A stretch of DNA of 64,000 nt, taken from positions 1,514,598 to 1,578,597 of the forward strand of contig NZ_JACWMW010000001.1 of NCBI RefSeq assembly GCF_014773275.1. Reading direction: 5' to 3'. A program made the position numbers and the translations under genes. The DNA is from Mucilaginibacter rigui. Its GTDB lineage: Bacteria; Bacteroidota; Bacteroidia; Sphingobacteriales; Sphingobacteriaceae. A model generated the notes under the pieces. The model had not been told where the DNA came from. It was given only the letters and a program-made list of their open reading frames with translations, and made no database searches. This document shows positions 46,180-54,422 of the stretch, in pieces; the stretch's first letter is position 1, and each line of letters starts with the position of its first letter.

Positions 46180-48537
46180 CTACTCACTGCGTAAACTCTT
46201 AACCGGGTTTGCCAAAGCAGCTTTAACCGCCTGGAAACTCACCGTTACTATTGATAGCAGCGTTGTTACAAAAGCGGCAATAGCAAACACCCATACACTT
46301 ATATTTACTCTGTAGGAATAAGTTTGCAACCAGTGTTCCATGCTATACCAGGCTATTGGCGTAGCTACTAAAAACGCTATACCAACCAGTTTCAGAAAAT
46401 CTTTTGACAGCATTGTGGTTACCCCAAGTACAGATGCCCCCAATACTTTACGCACACCAATCTCTTTAATGCGGTTTTGGGCCATGTAGGTAGCTAAACC
46501 AAACAAACCAAGGCATGATATAAATATGGTTAACCCGGCAAACAAGGAGGCCAGTGTGCCCACGCGTTGCTCGTCGGCAAATTTTTTGTTGTACTCTTCG
46601 TCAACAAAATGGTATTCAAACGGGTACTCTGAGTTATATTTTTTGAACACGGCCTCGGCCAGTTTAAGGTTCTCGGCTGTGGTGTTCTTTTCGTTTAGTT
46701 TGTAATGGATCACATTGAACCAAGCGCTTGGCCCCTGGATGATCATTTGTTTTACAGGCTCGTACGGCGATTGCAGGATGAAATCTTTAACAACACCTAC
46801 AATGGTAAGCTTACGGTCGCCGTTCATAACGGTTTGCCCGATGGGGTTCTTAAACTTCATGAGTTTAAGCGAAGCCTGGTTTATCAGGATAGCCGATGAA
46901 TCTGAAGGGTAGTTTTTGATATCGATATCCCGGCCATCAATAATTTTAAGGTTCATGGTTTTGCTGAAATCGCCATCAACATTAAACATATTAAAGTCTA
47001 TCTTGGTATTTGGGTCTTTACCCTGCCACGAAAATCCCCACGAGTCGCTCCAGCCTTCGGTCATTGGCGCGCTGGTTTTGGTCACAGCACTTGCTGCCCC
47101 GCTTGTTAGCAGCTCGTTACGGATAAGCTGATAGTTTTTTTCGATGTTACCCTGCATAAAGGTATACGCCAGGTTATTCTTTTTATAGCCAACATCACGG
47201 TTTTGCGCGTAATCGAGCTGCTCGCGTACAATGATGGTTGATATAATCAACACAATGGCAAAAGTAAACTGCGTTACAACCAAAATTTTGCGTGGCGAAA
47301 ATACCGCATTAGCAGCCTTAAATGTGCCTTTTAATACTTTTACAGGTGCAAATGACGACAGGTACAAAGCAGGATAACTACCTGATAACACGCCAGTAAA
47401 CAAGATGAATGTTACCACTATAAGCCAGAATACAGGGCTGGCAAATGGTATAAATAATTGTTTTTCGGTAAGGGTATTAAATGGCGGCAGGAATATATAC
47501 ACGATGATGAGGGCAACAATGCCGGCAAGTAAAGCTATCATCACTGATTCGCCCATAAACTGGGCTATCAAGCTGCCTTTACCGGCACCAACTACTTTGC
47601 GGATACCTACCTCTTTAGCCCTTTTCTCGCTGCGGGCGGTACTTAGGTTCATGAAATTTATACAGGCAATAAGCAAAATAAAAACGGCTATTATACTGAA
47701 TAATTTAATGGTGGTTATTCGTCCGCCTACAATCTGGCCGTTTTCGAATTTTGAATAAAGCCGCCATTTACTTGCCGGATGCGCAAATACATCAATATCC
47801 TTAACTTCGGATTGTGAGCGTGTTATGTTTTTTACCTGCTTATCAAAATACGTTTCAGTTACACCGGGCCTTAAAACAACGTAAGTAGCTACTGAGTTGT
47901 TCCCCCAGTTTTTATCAACACCGCCATTCGTTTTTTCCCAATATTTCCAGGTCATCAGGTATTCAAAGCCAAACCGGGTATTATTTGGCAGATCCTTCAT
48001 TACGCCGCTTACTGTGAAGTAGTCAACACTATCAATTTTAACGGTTTTGCCCAATGCATTTGTGTTACCAAACAGCTTTATAGCCGTTTTTTCGGTAAGC
48101 ACAATGCTTTTCATATCATTTAAAGCAGTTTTAGGGTTTCCATGTATAAGCGGGAAACTGAACATGGTCAGAAAATCGGGGTCGGTAAAAGACCCGGGAA
48201 GGGTTAGGTGTTTATCGCCAATAGTAAATAAAAAGTTAGCTCTTAGTATACGTGCGGCCTGCTCCACCTGTGGGTAATTCTGTTTCAGGGCTGCCATCAT
48301 TGGTTTAGGCGTGTTACCCCAGGCCCATATTTCCCCCTCAATTTTCGACCGGTTGTACATTTGGTAAAGGCGGTCTTTTTTCTCGTGGAACTGGTCATAA
48401 CTGGCTTCGTTTTGCACCCAAAAAAGTATAAGCGCTGCGCTGGCCATACCAACTGCTAAACCTGCAATATTTATAATGGTGAAACTTTTGTTTTTCAACA
48501 AGTTACGCCAGGTTATCTTTAAGTAATTTTTGAACAT
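46180..48537 (-). CDS. MacB/FtsX-type ABC transporter permease, first permease of unit E, LYxEF subfamily
   Basis: This is a 785-residue permease from MFKNYLKITWRN at 48537 (an in-frame ATG 12 bp upstream is less like the paralogues). It carries RLYSKFENGQIVGG, FAPVKVLKG and FVDEEYNKKFADEQ, so it belongs with the 17776, 25193 and 33829 genes. Docking motifs are KEVGIRKVVGA and KEIGVRKVLGAS. It is the permease directly downstream of the ATPase gene (111-bp spacer with a hairpin), so it is the most likely original partner of that ATPase. Confidence 0.95.
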   Translation of the reverse strand: MFKNYLKITWRNLLKNKSFTIINIAGLAVGMASAALILFWVQNEASYDQFHEKKDRLYQMYNRSKIEGEIWAWGNTPKPMMAALKQNYPQVEQAARILRANFLFTIGDKHLTLPGSFTDPDFLTMFSFPLIHGNPKTALNDMKSIVLTEKTAIKLFGNTNALGKTVKIDSVDYFTVSGVMKDLPNNTRFGFEYLMTWKYWEKTNGGVDKNWGNNSVATYVVLRPGVTETYFDKQVKNITRSQSEVKDIDVFAHPASKWRLYSKFENGQIVGGRITTIKLFSIIAVFILLIACINFMNLSTARSEKRAKEVGIRKVVGAGKGSLIAQFMGESVMIALLAGIVALIIVYIFLPPFNTLTEKQLFIPFASPVFWLIVVTFILFTGVLSGSYPALYLSSFAPVKVLKGTFKAANAVFSPRKILVVTQFTFAIVLIISTIIVREQLDYAQNRDVGYKKNNLAYTFMQGNIEKNYQLIRNELLTSGAASAVTKTSAPMTEGWSDSWGFSWQGKDPNTKIDFNMFNVDGDFSKTMNLKIIDGRDIDIKNYPSDSSAILINQASLKLMKFKNPIGQTVMNGDRKLTIVGVVKDFILQSPYEPVKQMIIQGPSAWFNVIHYKLNEKNTTAENLKLAEAVFKKYNSEYPFEYHFVDEEYNKKFADEQRVGTLASLFAGLTIFISCLGLFGLATYMAQNRIKEIGVRKVLGASVLGVTTMLSKDFLKLVGIAFLVATPIAWYSMEHWLQTYSYRVNISVWVFAIAAFVTTLLSIVTVSFQAVKAALANPVKSLRSE

Positions 48538-48570
48538 AGGAATCCTCATTTAAAGGCAAATCTCAAGCTA

Positions 48571-48599
48571 ACCCCTCCGCTTTTATCAAGCGGAGAGGT
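48571..48599 (-). other. Intercistronic hairpin between ATPase and first permease
   Basis: CTCCGCTT and AAGCGGAG form a perfect 8-bp stem with a 5-nt loop, extended by three more pairs after one mismatch (48571-48599). No T-tract follows in the minus direction, so it is more likely an RNA-processing or stability element than a terminator. Confidence 0.5.
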
Positions 48600-48648
48600 A
48601 GGCAGGAGGCACACTTAACTATATTAAATTAAACTAAAAGGTACGGTT

Positions 48649-49326
48649 TTATACCATAATGTTCTCCATTACAGTTTGCCCATCCAACAGGCGGATGATG
48701 CGGTGGCTGTAACGGGCATCATGTTCAGAGTGGGTAACCATTATAATGGTAGTCCCTTGTTCGTTCAGGTCGGTTAGCAGTTCCATTACATCGTTACCGT
48801 TGCTGCTATCCAGGTTACCTGTTGGCTCATCCGCAAGGATCAGTTTTGGTTTGTTAACAACCGCACGGGCAATAGCCACACGCTGTTGCTGACCACCCGA
48901 TAGTTGTTGCGGGTAGTGGTTGCGGCGATGCATGATCTGCATTTTGTCAAGCACTTCTTCTACCCTTTTAACACGCTCTGAAGCGCTTACGCCGGTGTAG
49001 ATCAAAGGCAGTTCAACGTTTTCAAATACAGTTAACTCATCAATAAGGTTAAAGCTCTGAAAAACAAACCCGATGTTGTGCTTACGCAGATCGGCACGTT
49101 TACGCTCATTAAAATGAGCCACTTCGATACCGTTAAATACATAGCTGCCTTCATCCGGATCGTCCAGCATCCCCAGAATGTTTAACAGGGTTGATTTACC
49201 GCAACCAGACGGGCCCATGATGGCCACAAATTCGCCGGTATCAACATGCATCGAAAGCTTGTTTAGCGCGATGGTTTCTACCTCTTCGGTGCGGTAAAAT
49301 TTCTCAAGTTCTGTAATTTTAATCAT
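48649..49326 (-). CDS. ABC transporter ATP-binding protein, MacB/LolD type
   Basis: This 225-residue ATPase would power permeases of the MacB/LolCDE/FtsX class. Walker A GPSGCGKST is at 38-46, the Q-loop glutamine at 90, the signature LSGGQQQR at 142-149, Walker B LILADE at 162-167, and the switch histidine at H199. All catalytic residues are present. It is the only ABC ATPase in the window although there are 17 permeases, so it is the candidate shared motor. It is the second gene of unit E, 131 bp after the adaptor. A purine-rich GGGGAGG 6 bp before the ATG is a stronger ribosome binding site than is usual in this phylum, which fits high expression. Confidence 0.96.
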   Translation of the reverse strand: MIKITELEKFYRTEEVETIALNKLSMHVDTGEFVAIMGPSGCGKSTLLNILGMLDDPDEGSYVFNGIEVAHFNERKRADLRKHNIGFVFQSFNLIDELTVFENVELPLIYTGVSASERVKRVEEVLDKMQIMHRRNHYPQQLSGGQQQRVAIARAVVNKPKLILADEPTGNLDSSNGNDVMELLTDLNEQGTTIIMVTHSEHDARYSHRIIRLLDGQTVMENIMV

Positions 49327-49338
49327 TTGGCCTCCCCA

Positions 49339-49362
49339 GCTTCCGCGCCTTCGCGCAGAAGC
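49339..49362. other. Hairpin between adaptor and ATPase genes
   Basis: GCTTCCGCGC and GCGCAGAAGC pair with one mismatch and a 4-nt loop. In the minus direction it lies just before the GGGGAGG ribosome binding site of the ATPase and could expose or shield it. On the plus strand it is followed by CTTTTTG and looks like a terminator, but no plus-strand gene precedes it. Confidence 0.5.
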
Positions 49363-49457
49363 CTTTTTGTTAAATTGTGATTTATATTTTTTTTATGTTC
49401 AATTTCTATTTCTCTGTTTACAAGACGCATCTCTTACAAGAAGGTTACACGCCACCG

Positions 49458-50711
49458 CTACTTTTTAAGTACCAGTTCCTGTATGTCGCCGTAGTTCTCG
49501 TAACTTGAGGTAATTACCTTGTCGCCTGGTTTTAAGCCCTTCAATAACTCATAGTTATCGGTATTATACCTGCCTATTTGTATGTCGGTTTTGTAAGCTG
49601 TTTTACCATCTTCGCTCACTTTAAATATCCAGTTACCACCTGTTTGCTGGTAGAAACCACCTTTAGGTAACAATAGCGCGGTTGTTTCATCACTTAAAGC
49701 TAAGCGTATTTGCAGGGTTTGCCCTTTACGGATACCTTTTGGCACTTCGCCTTCAAATTGCATATCAACTTTAAAACGGCCATTGGTAACCTGTGTATAA
49801 ACCTTTTTAATAACCAGTTTGTAAGTTTTATCAGCAAAGCTAAAATCACCTTTTAACCCGGCATACACGCGTGACAGGTAGTGTTCTTCCACATCAACCT
49901 GCACCTTAAAGCCGTTTTGCGCATCCAATTGGCCCAGGTGTTCACCTTTATTTTTGTTTTGGCCAACCTCAGCATCTAAAGATGTTAACTGCCCGTCAAT
50001 AGGCGCCCTTAAGGTTAAGCTGGAAACTTTTTTACGCATCAGCGTTAATGCGGATTTCATTTGCGCGTAGTGCTCCTGGGCTTGCAAATCCTGTTGTTTA
50101 ATAAGGGCTGTATCTTGTTTTAAGATCTGTGTGGTTAAACGTTTGCGGCGCAGGGCGTAATCGTAAGCGTTTTTGGCTGCCTGATATTCCTGCAAACCGA
50201 TAGCTTTTTGTTCGAAAAGTTTTTTATCAAGCAGATAAATACGCTCTGCTTCTTTATAAGCGTTATCAACATCGGCCATTTGGTTAAGCTTGGTTATGGT
50301 ATTTTGCTGGGCGTTGTTATGCGCTATCTGCATTTGTGTTTGCTCACCAAACACAGCCGATTCCTGTGTTGCCAGATTTAGCTCTTCATCAATATTACTT
50401 AGCTTTAAAATTGGATCGCCTTTTTTTAACATAGCACCATCATCCACAAATCTTTCTTCAACCTGCCCGCCTTCTACCGCGTCAAGGAATATCGTATTCA
50501 ATGGCATTACCACCCCGTTAACCGGAATAAATTCCTGGAAGGCGCCCTTTTTAACTTCGCTTATGGTGATACGCTCGGTATCAACGTTTAACTTGCTTTT
50601 ACCGGAGGTAAAAAATATGCTGCCGGCAACCAAAACCACAACACCCGCAATACCTGCTATGGTCATCAGGCGCTTAGTGCTCCATTTCTTTTTTTGTATA
50701 ACTCTATCCAC
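49458..50711 (-). CDS. HlyD/MacA-type periplasmic adaptor (membrane fusion protein), first gene of unit E
   Basis: This 417-residue adaptor would link the inner-membrane transporter to the outer membrane. A single membrane anchor lies at about 17-34. A first lipoyl half-motif is at about 76-104, a long alpha-helical coiled coil at 105-230, the second lipoyl half (LRAPIDGQLTSLDAEVGQNKNKG) at 234-256, and beta-barrel and membrane-proximal domains to the end. The start is probably GTG at 50711 (MDRVIQKKKWSTKR), 43 bp after the promoter TGG. A longer frame to 50756 begins inside that promoter element and would put hydrophobic residues ahead of the anchor. No outer-membrane TolC-type gene is in the window. 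Confidence 0.93.
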   Translation of the reverse strand: MDRVIQKKKWSTKRLMTIAGIAGVVVLVAGSIFFTSGKSKLNVDTERITISEVKKGAFQEFIPVNGVVMPLNTIFLDAVEGGQVEERFVDDGAMLKKGDPILKLSNIDEELNLATQESAVFGEQTQMQIAHNNAQQNTITKLNQMADVDNAYKEAERIYLLDKKLFEQKAIGLQEYQAAKNAYDYALRRKRLTTQILKQDTALIKQQDLQAQEHYAQMKSALTLMRKKVSSLTLRAPIDGQLTSLDAEVGQNKNKGEHLGQLDAQNGFKVQVDVEEHYLSRVYAGLKGDFSFADKTYKLVIKKVYTQVTNGRFKVDMQFEGEVPKGIRKGQTLQIRLALSDETTALLLPKGGFYQQTGGNWIFKVSEDGKTAYKTDIQIGRYNTDNYELLKGLKPGDKVITSSYENYGDIQELVLKK

Positions 50712-50738
50712 TGTGTTTAATAATATTTGGTAAATGAA

Positions 50739-50755
50739 TACAAAAACACATGCCA
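50739..50755 (-). promoter_or_regulatory. Promoter E: sigma-54-like element
   Basis: On the minus strand TGGCATGTGTTTTTGTA has its GG 43 bp before the GTG start of the adaptor gene. The -24 half matches TGGCA; the -12 region is TTTG, with the conserved G one position off the consensus spacing. Confidence 0.6.
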
Positions 50756-50808
50756 CAAATTAAACAACTGTATTTCAGTTAATTAAATACAAAAGCCGAT
50801 ATTGTACC

Positions 50809-50847
50809 GTACGCTTCTGTTACAGCAAGTGTTCGGTTATGATACAA
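50809..50847 (-). promoter_or_regulatory. Upstream activator element, copy E
   Basis: In the transcription direction it reads TTGTATCATAACCGAAC, a 5-bp spacer, CTGTAAC and a GCGTAC block. The near edge is 55 bp from the -24 GG. It lies in the divergent region between the adaptor and the sigma-54 activator gene, so one site could serve both directions. The remaining sequence to 51015 holds only short palindromes (TACGA-N4-TCGTA near 50936, AGCAC/GTGCT near 50970) and no gene. Confidence 0.76.
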
Positions 50848-51015
50848 TGTGTTTTTTGGCCCTGCAACCAACCATTCGCTAATCATAGTTGATAATCAAT
50901 ATTATCCTTAATATAAGCTAAATGGTACGATATTTCGTATCAAAATATTAAATTGCAAGGGTTATATTAAGCACTTTGTGTGCTGCTAACCACCAACTAA
51001 TTACCTTATATATAC

Positions 51016-52377
51016 ATGATACTTAAAAAAGCAACCGTTTTAATTGTTGATGACGACCCGGATGTACTTACGGCTGTTAAGTTATTACTTAAAACAGAAA
51101 CCCAGGAAATTATAACCGAGAAAAACCCGGAGAATTTAAACTCGCTGCTGCAACGTAACCAGGTTGACCTTGTTTTGCTGGATATGAACTTTAACAGCGC
51201 CATTAATACAGGTAACGAAGGCATTTACTGGCTGCGTAAAATAAAGGAATGGAAGCCAAACATATGCGTTATTATGATAACCGCTTATGGTGATATTGAT
51301 TTGGCGGTGCGCTCACTAAAAGAAGGAGCTAATGATTTTGTGGTAAAACCATGGCACAACGAAAAGCTGATAGACACGATCAAAGACCTGCTTGATAAAA
51401 AAGAGGACGGCGGCGGAAAATCAAACAAAGCATCAGCCAAAGGCACAGCCGGGCAAACCTCTATCCTGGGCGACTCGGAAGTGATGGAGGATATATTCCA
51501 TAAGGTAAATAAGATAGCCCCTACCGATGCCAATATCCTGATACTGGGCGAGAATGGTACAGGTAAGGATTTGATGGCCAAGGCTATTCACGAACGATCG
51601 TTACGTGCCGATAAACCTTTTGTAAAAGTGGATGTAGGCGCACTAACCGACTCTTTGTTTGAGAGCGAACTGTTCGGCCATAAAAAGGGGGCTTACACCG
51701 ATGCCCGCGAAGACCGTATGGGTCGTTTTGAGGAAGCCGAAGGCGGCACCTTGTTTTTAGATGAGATAGGTAACATCAGCCTGCAGCAGCAGGCTAAACT
51801 GCTAACAGTTTTACAAAACAGGCAGGTTACACGCCTGGGTACCAACAAAGCTATTGATATAAACATCCGCCTGATATGTGCTACCAATGTGCCCCTGCAA
51901 GACCTGGCGAACGAGAATAAATTCAGGAAGGATTTGATATACCGTATAAACACCGTAGAGATAAATATGCCGCCTTTGCGCAAACGCGCCGAGGATATTG
52001 TTGTACTGGCCAAACATTTTGCCAAAATGTACAGCAATAAATATTTAAAACCTGCTGCTGATTTTGATAATACGGCATTAACCAAATTACGCAGCTACAG
52101 CTACCCGGGTAACGTGCGCGAATTGCAATACACTATTGAGCGTGCCGTGATCATGGCGGACGACCCACTGCTGAAAGCTGATGACCTGATCTTCTCTGTG
52201 CTGGAATCGCCGGGAGAAAACATTATTAATGAGGACAATATCCAGTTAAGCACCCTTGAAAAAAACGCCATATTGCGCGTTATTGATAAGCATAACGGCA
52301 ATATTACCCGTGCCGCAAAAGAATTAGGTTTAACCCGTACCGCCCTGTACCGCAGACTAAGCAAATATGATATTTAA
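51016..52377 (+). CDS. Sigma-54-dependent response regulator, NtrC family
   Basis: This 453-residue activator has three domains. The receiver domain (about 5-125) has the acidic pocket at D12-D14, phosphoacceptor D56, T89 and K111. The AAA+ domain (about 148-385) has Walker A GENGTGKD at 178-185 and Walker B GGTLFLDE at 243-250. A Fis-type helix-turn-helix (about 410-453) ends the protein. The sigma-54 contact loop is GAYTDA (225-230) where the classical form is GAFTGA; the F-to-Y change is conservative, and G-to-D occurs in some activators. It overlaps the kinase gene by 11 bp. Located beside unit E and the activator elements, it is the obvious regulator of the five promoters. Confidence 0.96.
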   Translation: MILKKATVLIVDDDPDVLTAVKLLLKTETQEIITEKNPENLNSLLQRNQVDLVLLDMNFNSAINTGNEGIYWLRKIKEWKPNICVIMITAYGDIDLAVRSLKEGANDFVVKPWHNEKLIDTIKDLLDKKEDGGGKSNKASAKGTAGQTSILGDSEVMEDIFHKVNKIAPTDANILILGENGTGKDLMAKAIHERSLRADKPFVKVDVGALTDSLFESELFGHKKGAYTDAREDRMGRFEEAEGGTLFLDEIGNISLQQQAKLLTVLQNRQVTRLGTNKAIDINIRLICATNVPLQDLANENKFRKDLIYRINTVEINMPPLRKRAEDIVVLAKHFAKMYSNKYLKPAADFDNTALTKLRSYSYPGNVRELQYTIERAVIMADDPLLKADDLIFSVLESPGENIINEDNIQLSTLEKNAILRVIDKHNGNITRAAKELGLTRTALYRRLSKYDI

Positions 52378-53725
52378 CCGTTACGAATGGCGGCTGGTGC
52401 TGCGTGTGCTTTTTCTGTTTATTGCTGTAACGGCTACCGTACTGGCAGTGGTAAAAAGCGATGGCGTGCCTTTATACGCCGTTATAACCGTGCCGTTGGT
52501 GGTATATTCTGTGCTTGATCTGATCCGTTTTAATAAAAAGGCGCAGGACGAGGTAAACCAGTTTGTAGAGTCTATCCACTACCGCGATTTTTCCAGGCAT
52601 TTTGATGTGCGCAAAGCGCCGAATGAATTAAAACCCCTGCGCAAAGGGTTTAACGATATTAACACCACCTTTAAACTGATTAGCCGCGAACGCGAAACCC
52701 AGTATCATTATTTGCAAAAGATATTAGAGCTGGTAGATACCGGCATTTTGAGCTATGAGGAAGAAACCGGCGAAATCAGCTGGATAAATGAGGCTTTTAA
52801 ATCGCTTATCAGCATTCCTTATTTAAAAACCATCCATTCACTCGAAAAACGGGAGCCTCTTTTATACAAAGATGTAGTAAAACTTAAACCGGGCGATGCC
52901 AGCGTACTAACCATAACCCGCGACCAGCAGCAGGTAAAAATGCTTGTTACCGCCAGTATTATGCGCAGCGACGAAAAGATGTATAAACTTATCGCCTTCC
53001 AGAACGTGAGTGAAGCCCTTGATGAAACGGAATCAAAAGCATGGTCGAAGTTGTTGAACGTAATGACGCATGAGATCATGAACTCGGTTGCACCGATCTC
53101 TTCCCTTGCCGATACACTAAAAAATCGTCTGCAAAGCCCGGAAATAGCTGATAGTATAGGCAGCAGTGATCTGGAAGATATTTCACTTGGCATCGATACC
53201 ATTAAACGCCGCAGCGAGGGCCTGCTTAAATTTACCGAGAGCTACCGTAGCTTAAACAAAATAACCAAGCTTGATCTGAACAAGCTGTTGGTACGCAATA
53301 TTTTCGAGAACCTGGCCAGCCTGATGCGACCGACACTCGAGAAAAAGAACATCGAACTGGAAATTATCCTGCGCGACCCTGCACTGGCCATAGCTGCAGA
53401 TATAAACCTTTTAGACCAGGTAATGATAAACCTGCTGGTAAATGCTATTGAAGCGGTTAAAGACCGTGAGGAGCCACGCATTACGCTAAGTGCCGAGGTA
53501 CAAAGTAATAGCCGCACGCTGGTAAAAGTTACCGATAACGGCCTTGGTATGCCGCCCGAACTGCTGGATAAGATCTTTATCCCTTTCTTTAGCACCCGTA
53601 AAACAGGTAGCGGTATAGGCTTAAGCCTTTGTAAGCAGATAATGCTGCTGCATAAAGGCAATATCCAGGTACAATCTACAGAAGGTAAAGGTTCGGTGTT
53701 TATTTTGCAGTTTGCCAACAATTAG
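52367..53725 (+). CDS. Membrane-bound sensor histidine kinase, partner of the sigma-54 activator
   Basis: This 452-residue kinase has two membrane helices near the N-terminus (about 13-29 and 33-51) with almost no periplasmic loop, so it may sense from within the membrane. A PAS-like region (about 112-215) precedes the H-box VMTHEIMNS with H235. The N-box (NLLVNAIEAV), G1 (DNGLGMP), F-box (FIPFFSTRKTG) and G2 (GSGIGLSLCKQI) follow. The HEI-MNS-APISSL pattern resembles NtrB/NtrY-type kinases that pair with sigma-54 activators. Translational overlap with the upstream gene supports the pair. Confidence 0.95.
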   Translation: MIFNRYEWRLVLRVLFLFIAVTATVLAVVKSDGVPLYAVITVPLVVYSVLDLIRFNKKAQDEVNQFVESIHYRDFSRHFDVRKAPNELKPLRKGFNDINTTFKLISRERETQYHYLQKILELVDTGILSYEEETGEISWINEAFKSLISIPYLKTIHSLEKREPLLYKDVVKLKPGDASVLTITRDQQQVKMLVTASIMRSDEKMYKLIAFQNVSEALDETESKAWSKLLNVMTHEIMNSVAPISSLADTLKNRLQSPEIADSIGSSDLEDISLGIDTIKRRSEGLLKFTESYRSLNKITKLDLNKLLVRNIFENLASLMRPTLEKKNIELEIILRDPALAIAADINLLDQVMINLLVNAIEAVKDREEPRITLSAEVQSNSRTLVKVTDNGLGMPPELLDKIFIPFFSTRKTGSGIGLSLCKQIMLLHKGNIQVQSTEGKGSVFILQFANN

Positions 53726-53753
53726 GCGCTCTAGCTCTAAGTTACTCCAATAT

Positions 53754-53835
53754 GTCATTGCGAGGACGTAGTGACGTGGCAATCTCCGAGGACAATCGGA
53801 TGTGCTGAGATTGCCACGCTATCGCTCGCGATGAC
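53754..53835. repeat. Palindromic intergenic element, copy 1
   Basis: GTCATTGCGAG at one end and CTCGCGATGAC at the other enclose GTGGCAATCT and AGATTGCCAC, giving a long nested hairpin. Two more copies lie at 55052 and 59170. This copy separates the kinase and FMN reductase genes, which run in the same direction. Confidence 0.85.
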
Positions 53836-53852
53836 ATTACAATAAGAAATCC

Positions 53853-54383
53853 ATGCCAAATAAAACCATCTTCGCTATATCCGGCAGCCTGCGTGCAGGT
53901 TCATCAAACCATAAGGTTTTAAAGTTTATTGGTACCTTGCTTCCTGTAGATATCAGTTATCATATCTATGATGGTTTAGCTACTATTCCTCCCTTTGATC
54001 CGGGTTTGGATAATGATACCCCGCCCCAACCGGTGACCGCATTAAGAGGCGCCATCACAAATGCAGATGCCGTTATCATTTGCACACCTGAGTATGCCTT
54101 TGGCATCCCGGGGCAATTAAAAAACGCGCTCGACTGGATGGTATCCAGCGCATCATTCTCGGGTAAGCCCACGGCTTTGGTTACGGCCTCAACCGTTGGC
54201 GAAAACGCTCATGCAGCCCTGCTAAAAGTATTGGGTGCCATTGATTGTGATATAATTGAAGGGGGCACATTGCTTATACCCTACATCCGCTCAAAAATGG
54301 ATGCTGAGGGAAATATTACTGATAGCGATGTTGAAAGTAGTTTAAAACATTTAACATATAAACTACTGAAAGCCATCGCATAA
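53853..54383 (+). CDS. NADPH-dependent FMN reductase family protein
   Basis: This 176-residue flavodoxin-like oxidoreductase starts at MPNKTIFAISGSLRAGSSN; the GSLRAGSSN stretch (11-19) binds the FMN phosphate. A middle EYAFGIPGQLKNALDW motif (about 85-100) is typical of the NADPH-dependent FMN reductase/azoreductase family. The substrate could be flavin, quinone, azo compound or chromate. It is followed 39 bp later by the thioredoxin-like gene in the same direction. Confidence 0.92.
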   Translation: MPNKTIFAISGSLRAGSSNHKVLKFIGTLLPVDISYHIYDGLATIPPFDPGLDNDTPPQPVTALRGAITNADAVIICTPEYAFGIPGQLKNALDWMVSSASFSGKPTALVTASTVGENAHAALLKVLGAIDCDIIEGGTLLIPYIRSKMDAEGNITDSDVESSLKHLTYKLLKAIA

Positions 54384-54422
54384 TCTATTCTCATTTACTA
54401 AATTGCTTTAAAATTTATCACC

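Noticed and set aside
49339..49370. Rho-independent terminator of a plus-strand gene
   Set aside because: The stem with CTTTTTG looks like one on the plus strand, but no plus-strand gene ends there; it lies within unit E.
50712..50756. Extension of the adaptor gene to a GTG at 50756
   Set aside because: The extra codons run through the TGGCAT promoter element; the GTG at 50711 gives a normal cytoplasmic start before the membrane anchor.
53754..53835. Palindromic element as a non-coding RNA gene or attachment site
   Set aside because: The same sequence recurs twice nearby between unrelated genes, which fits a dispersed repeat better.
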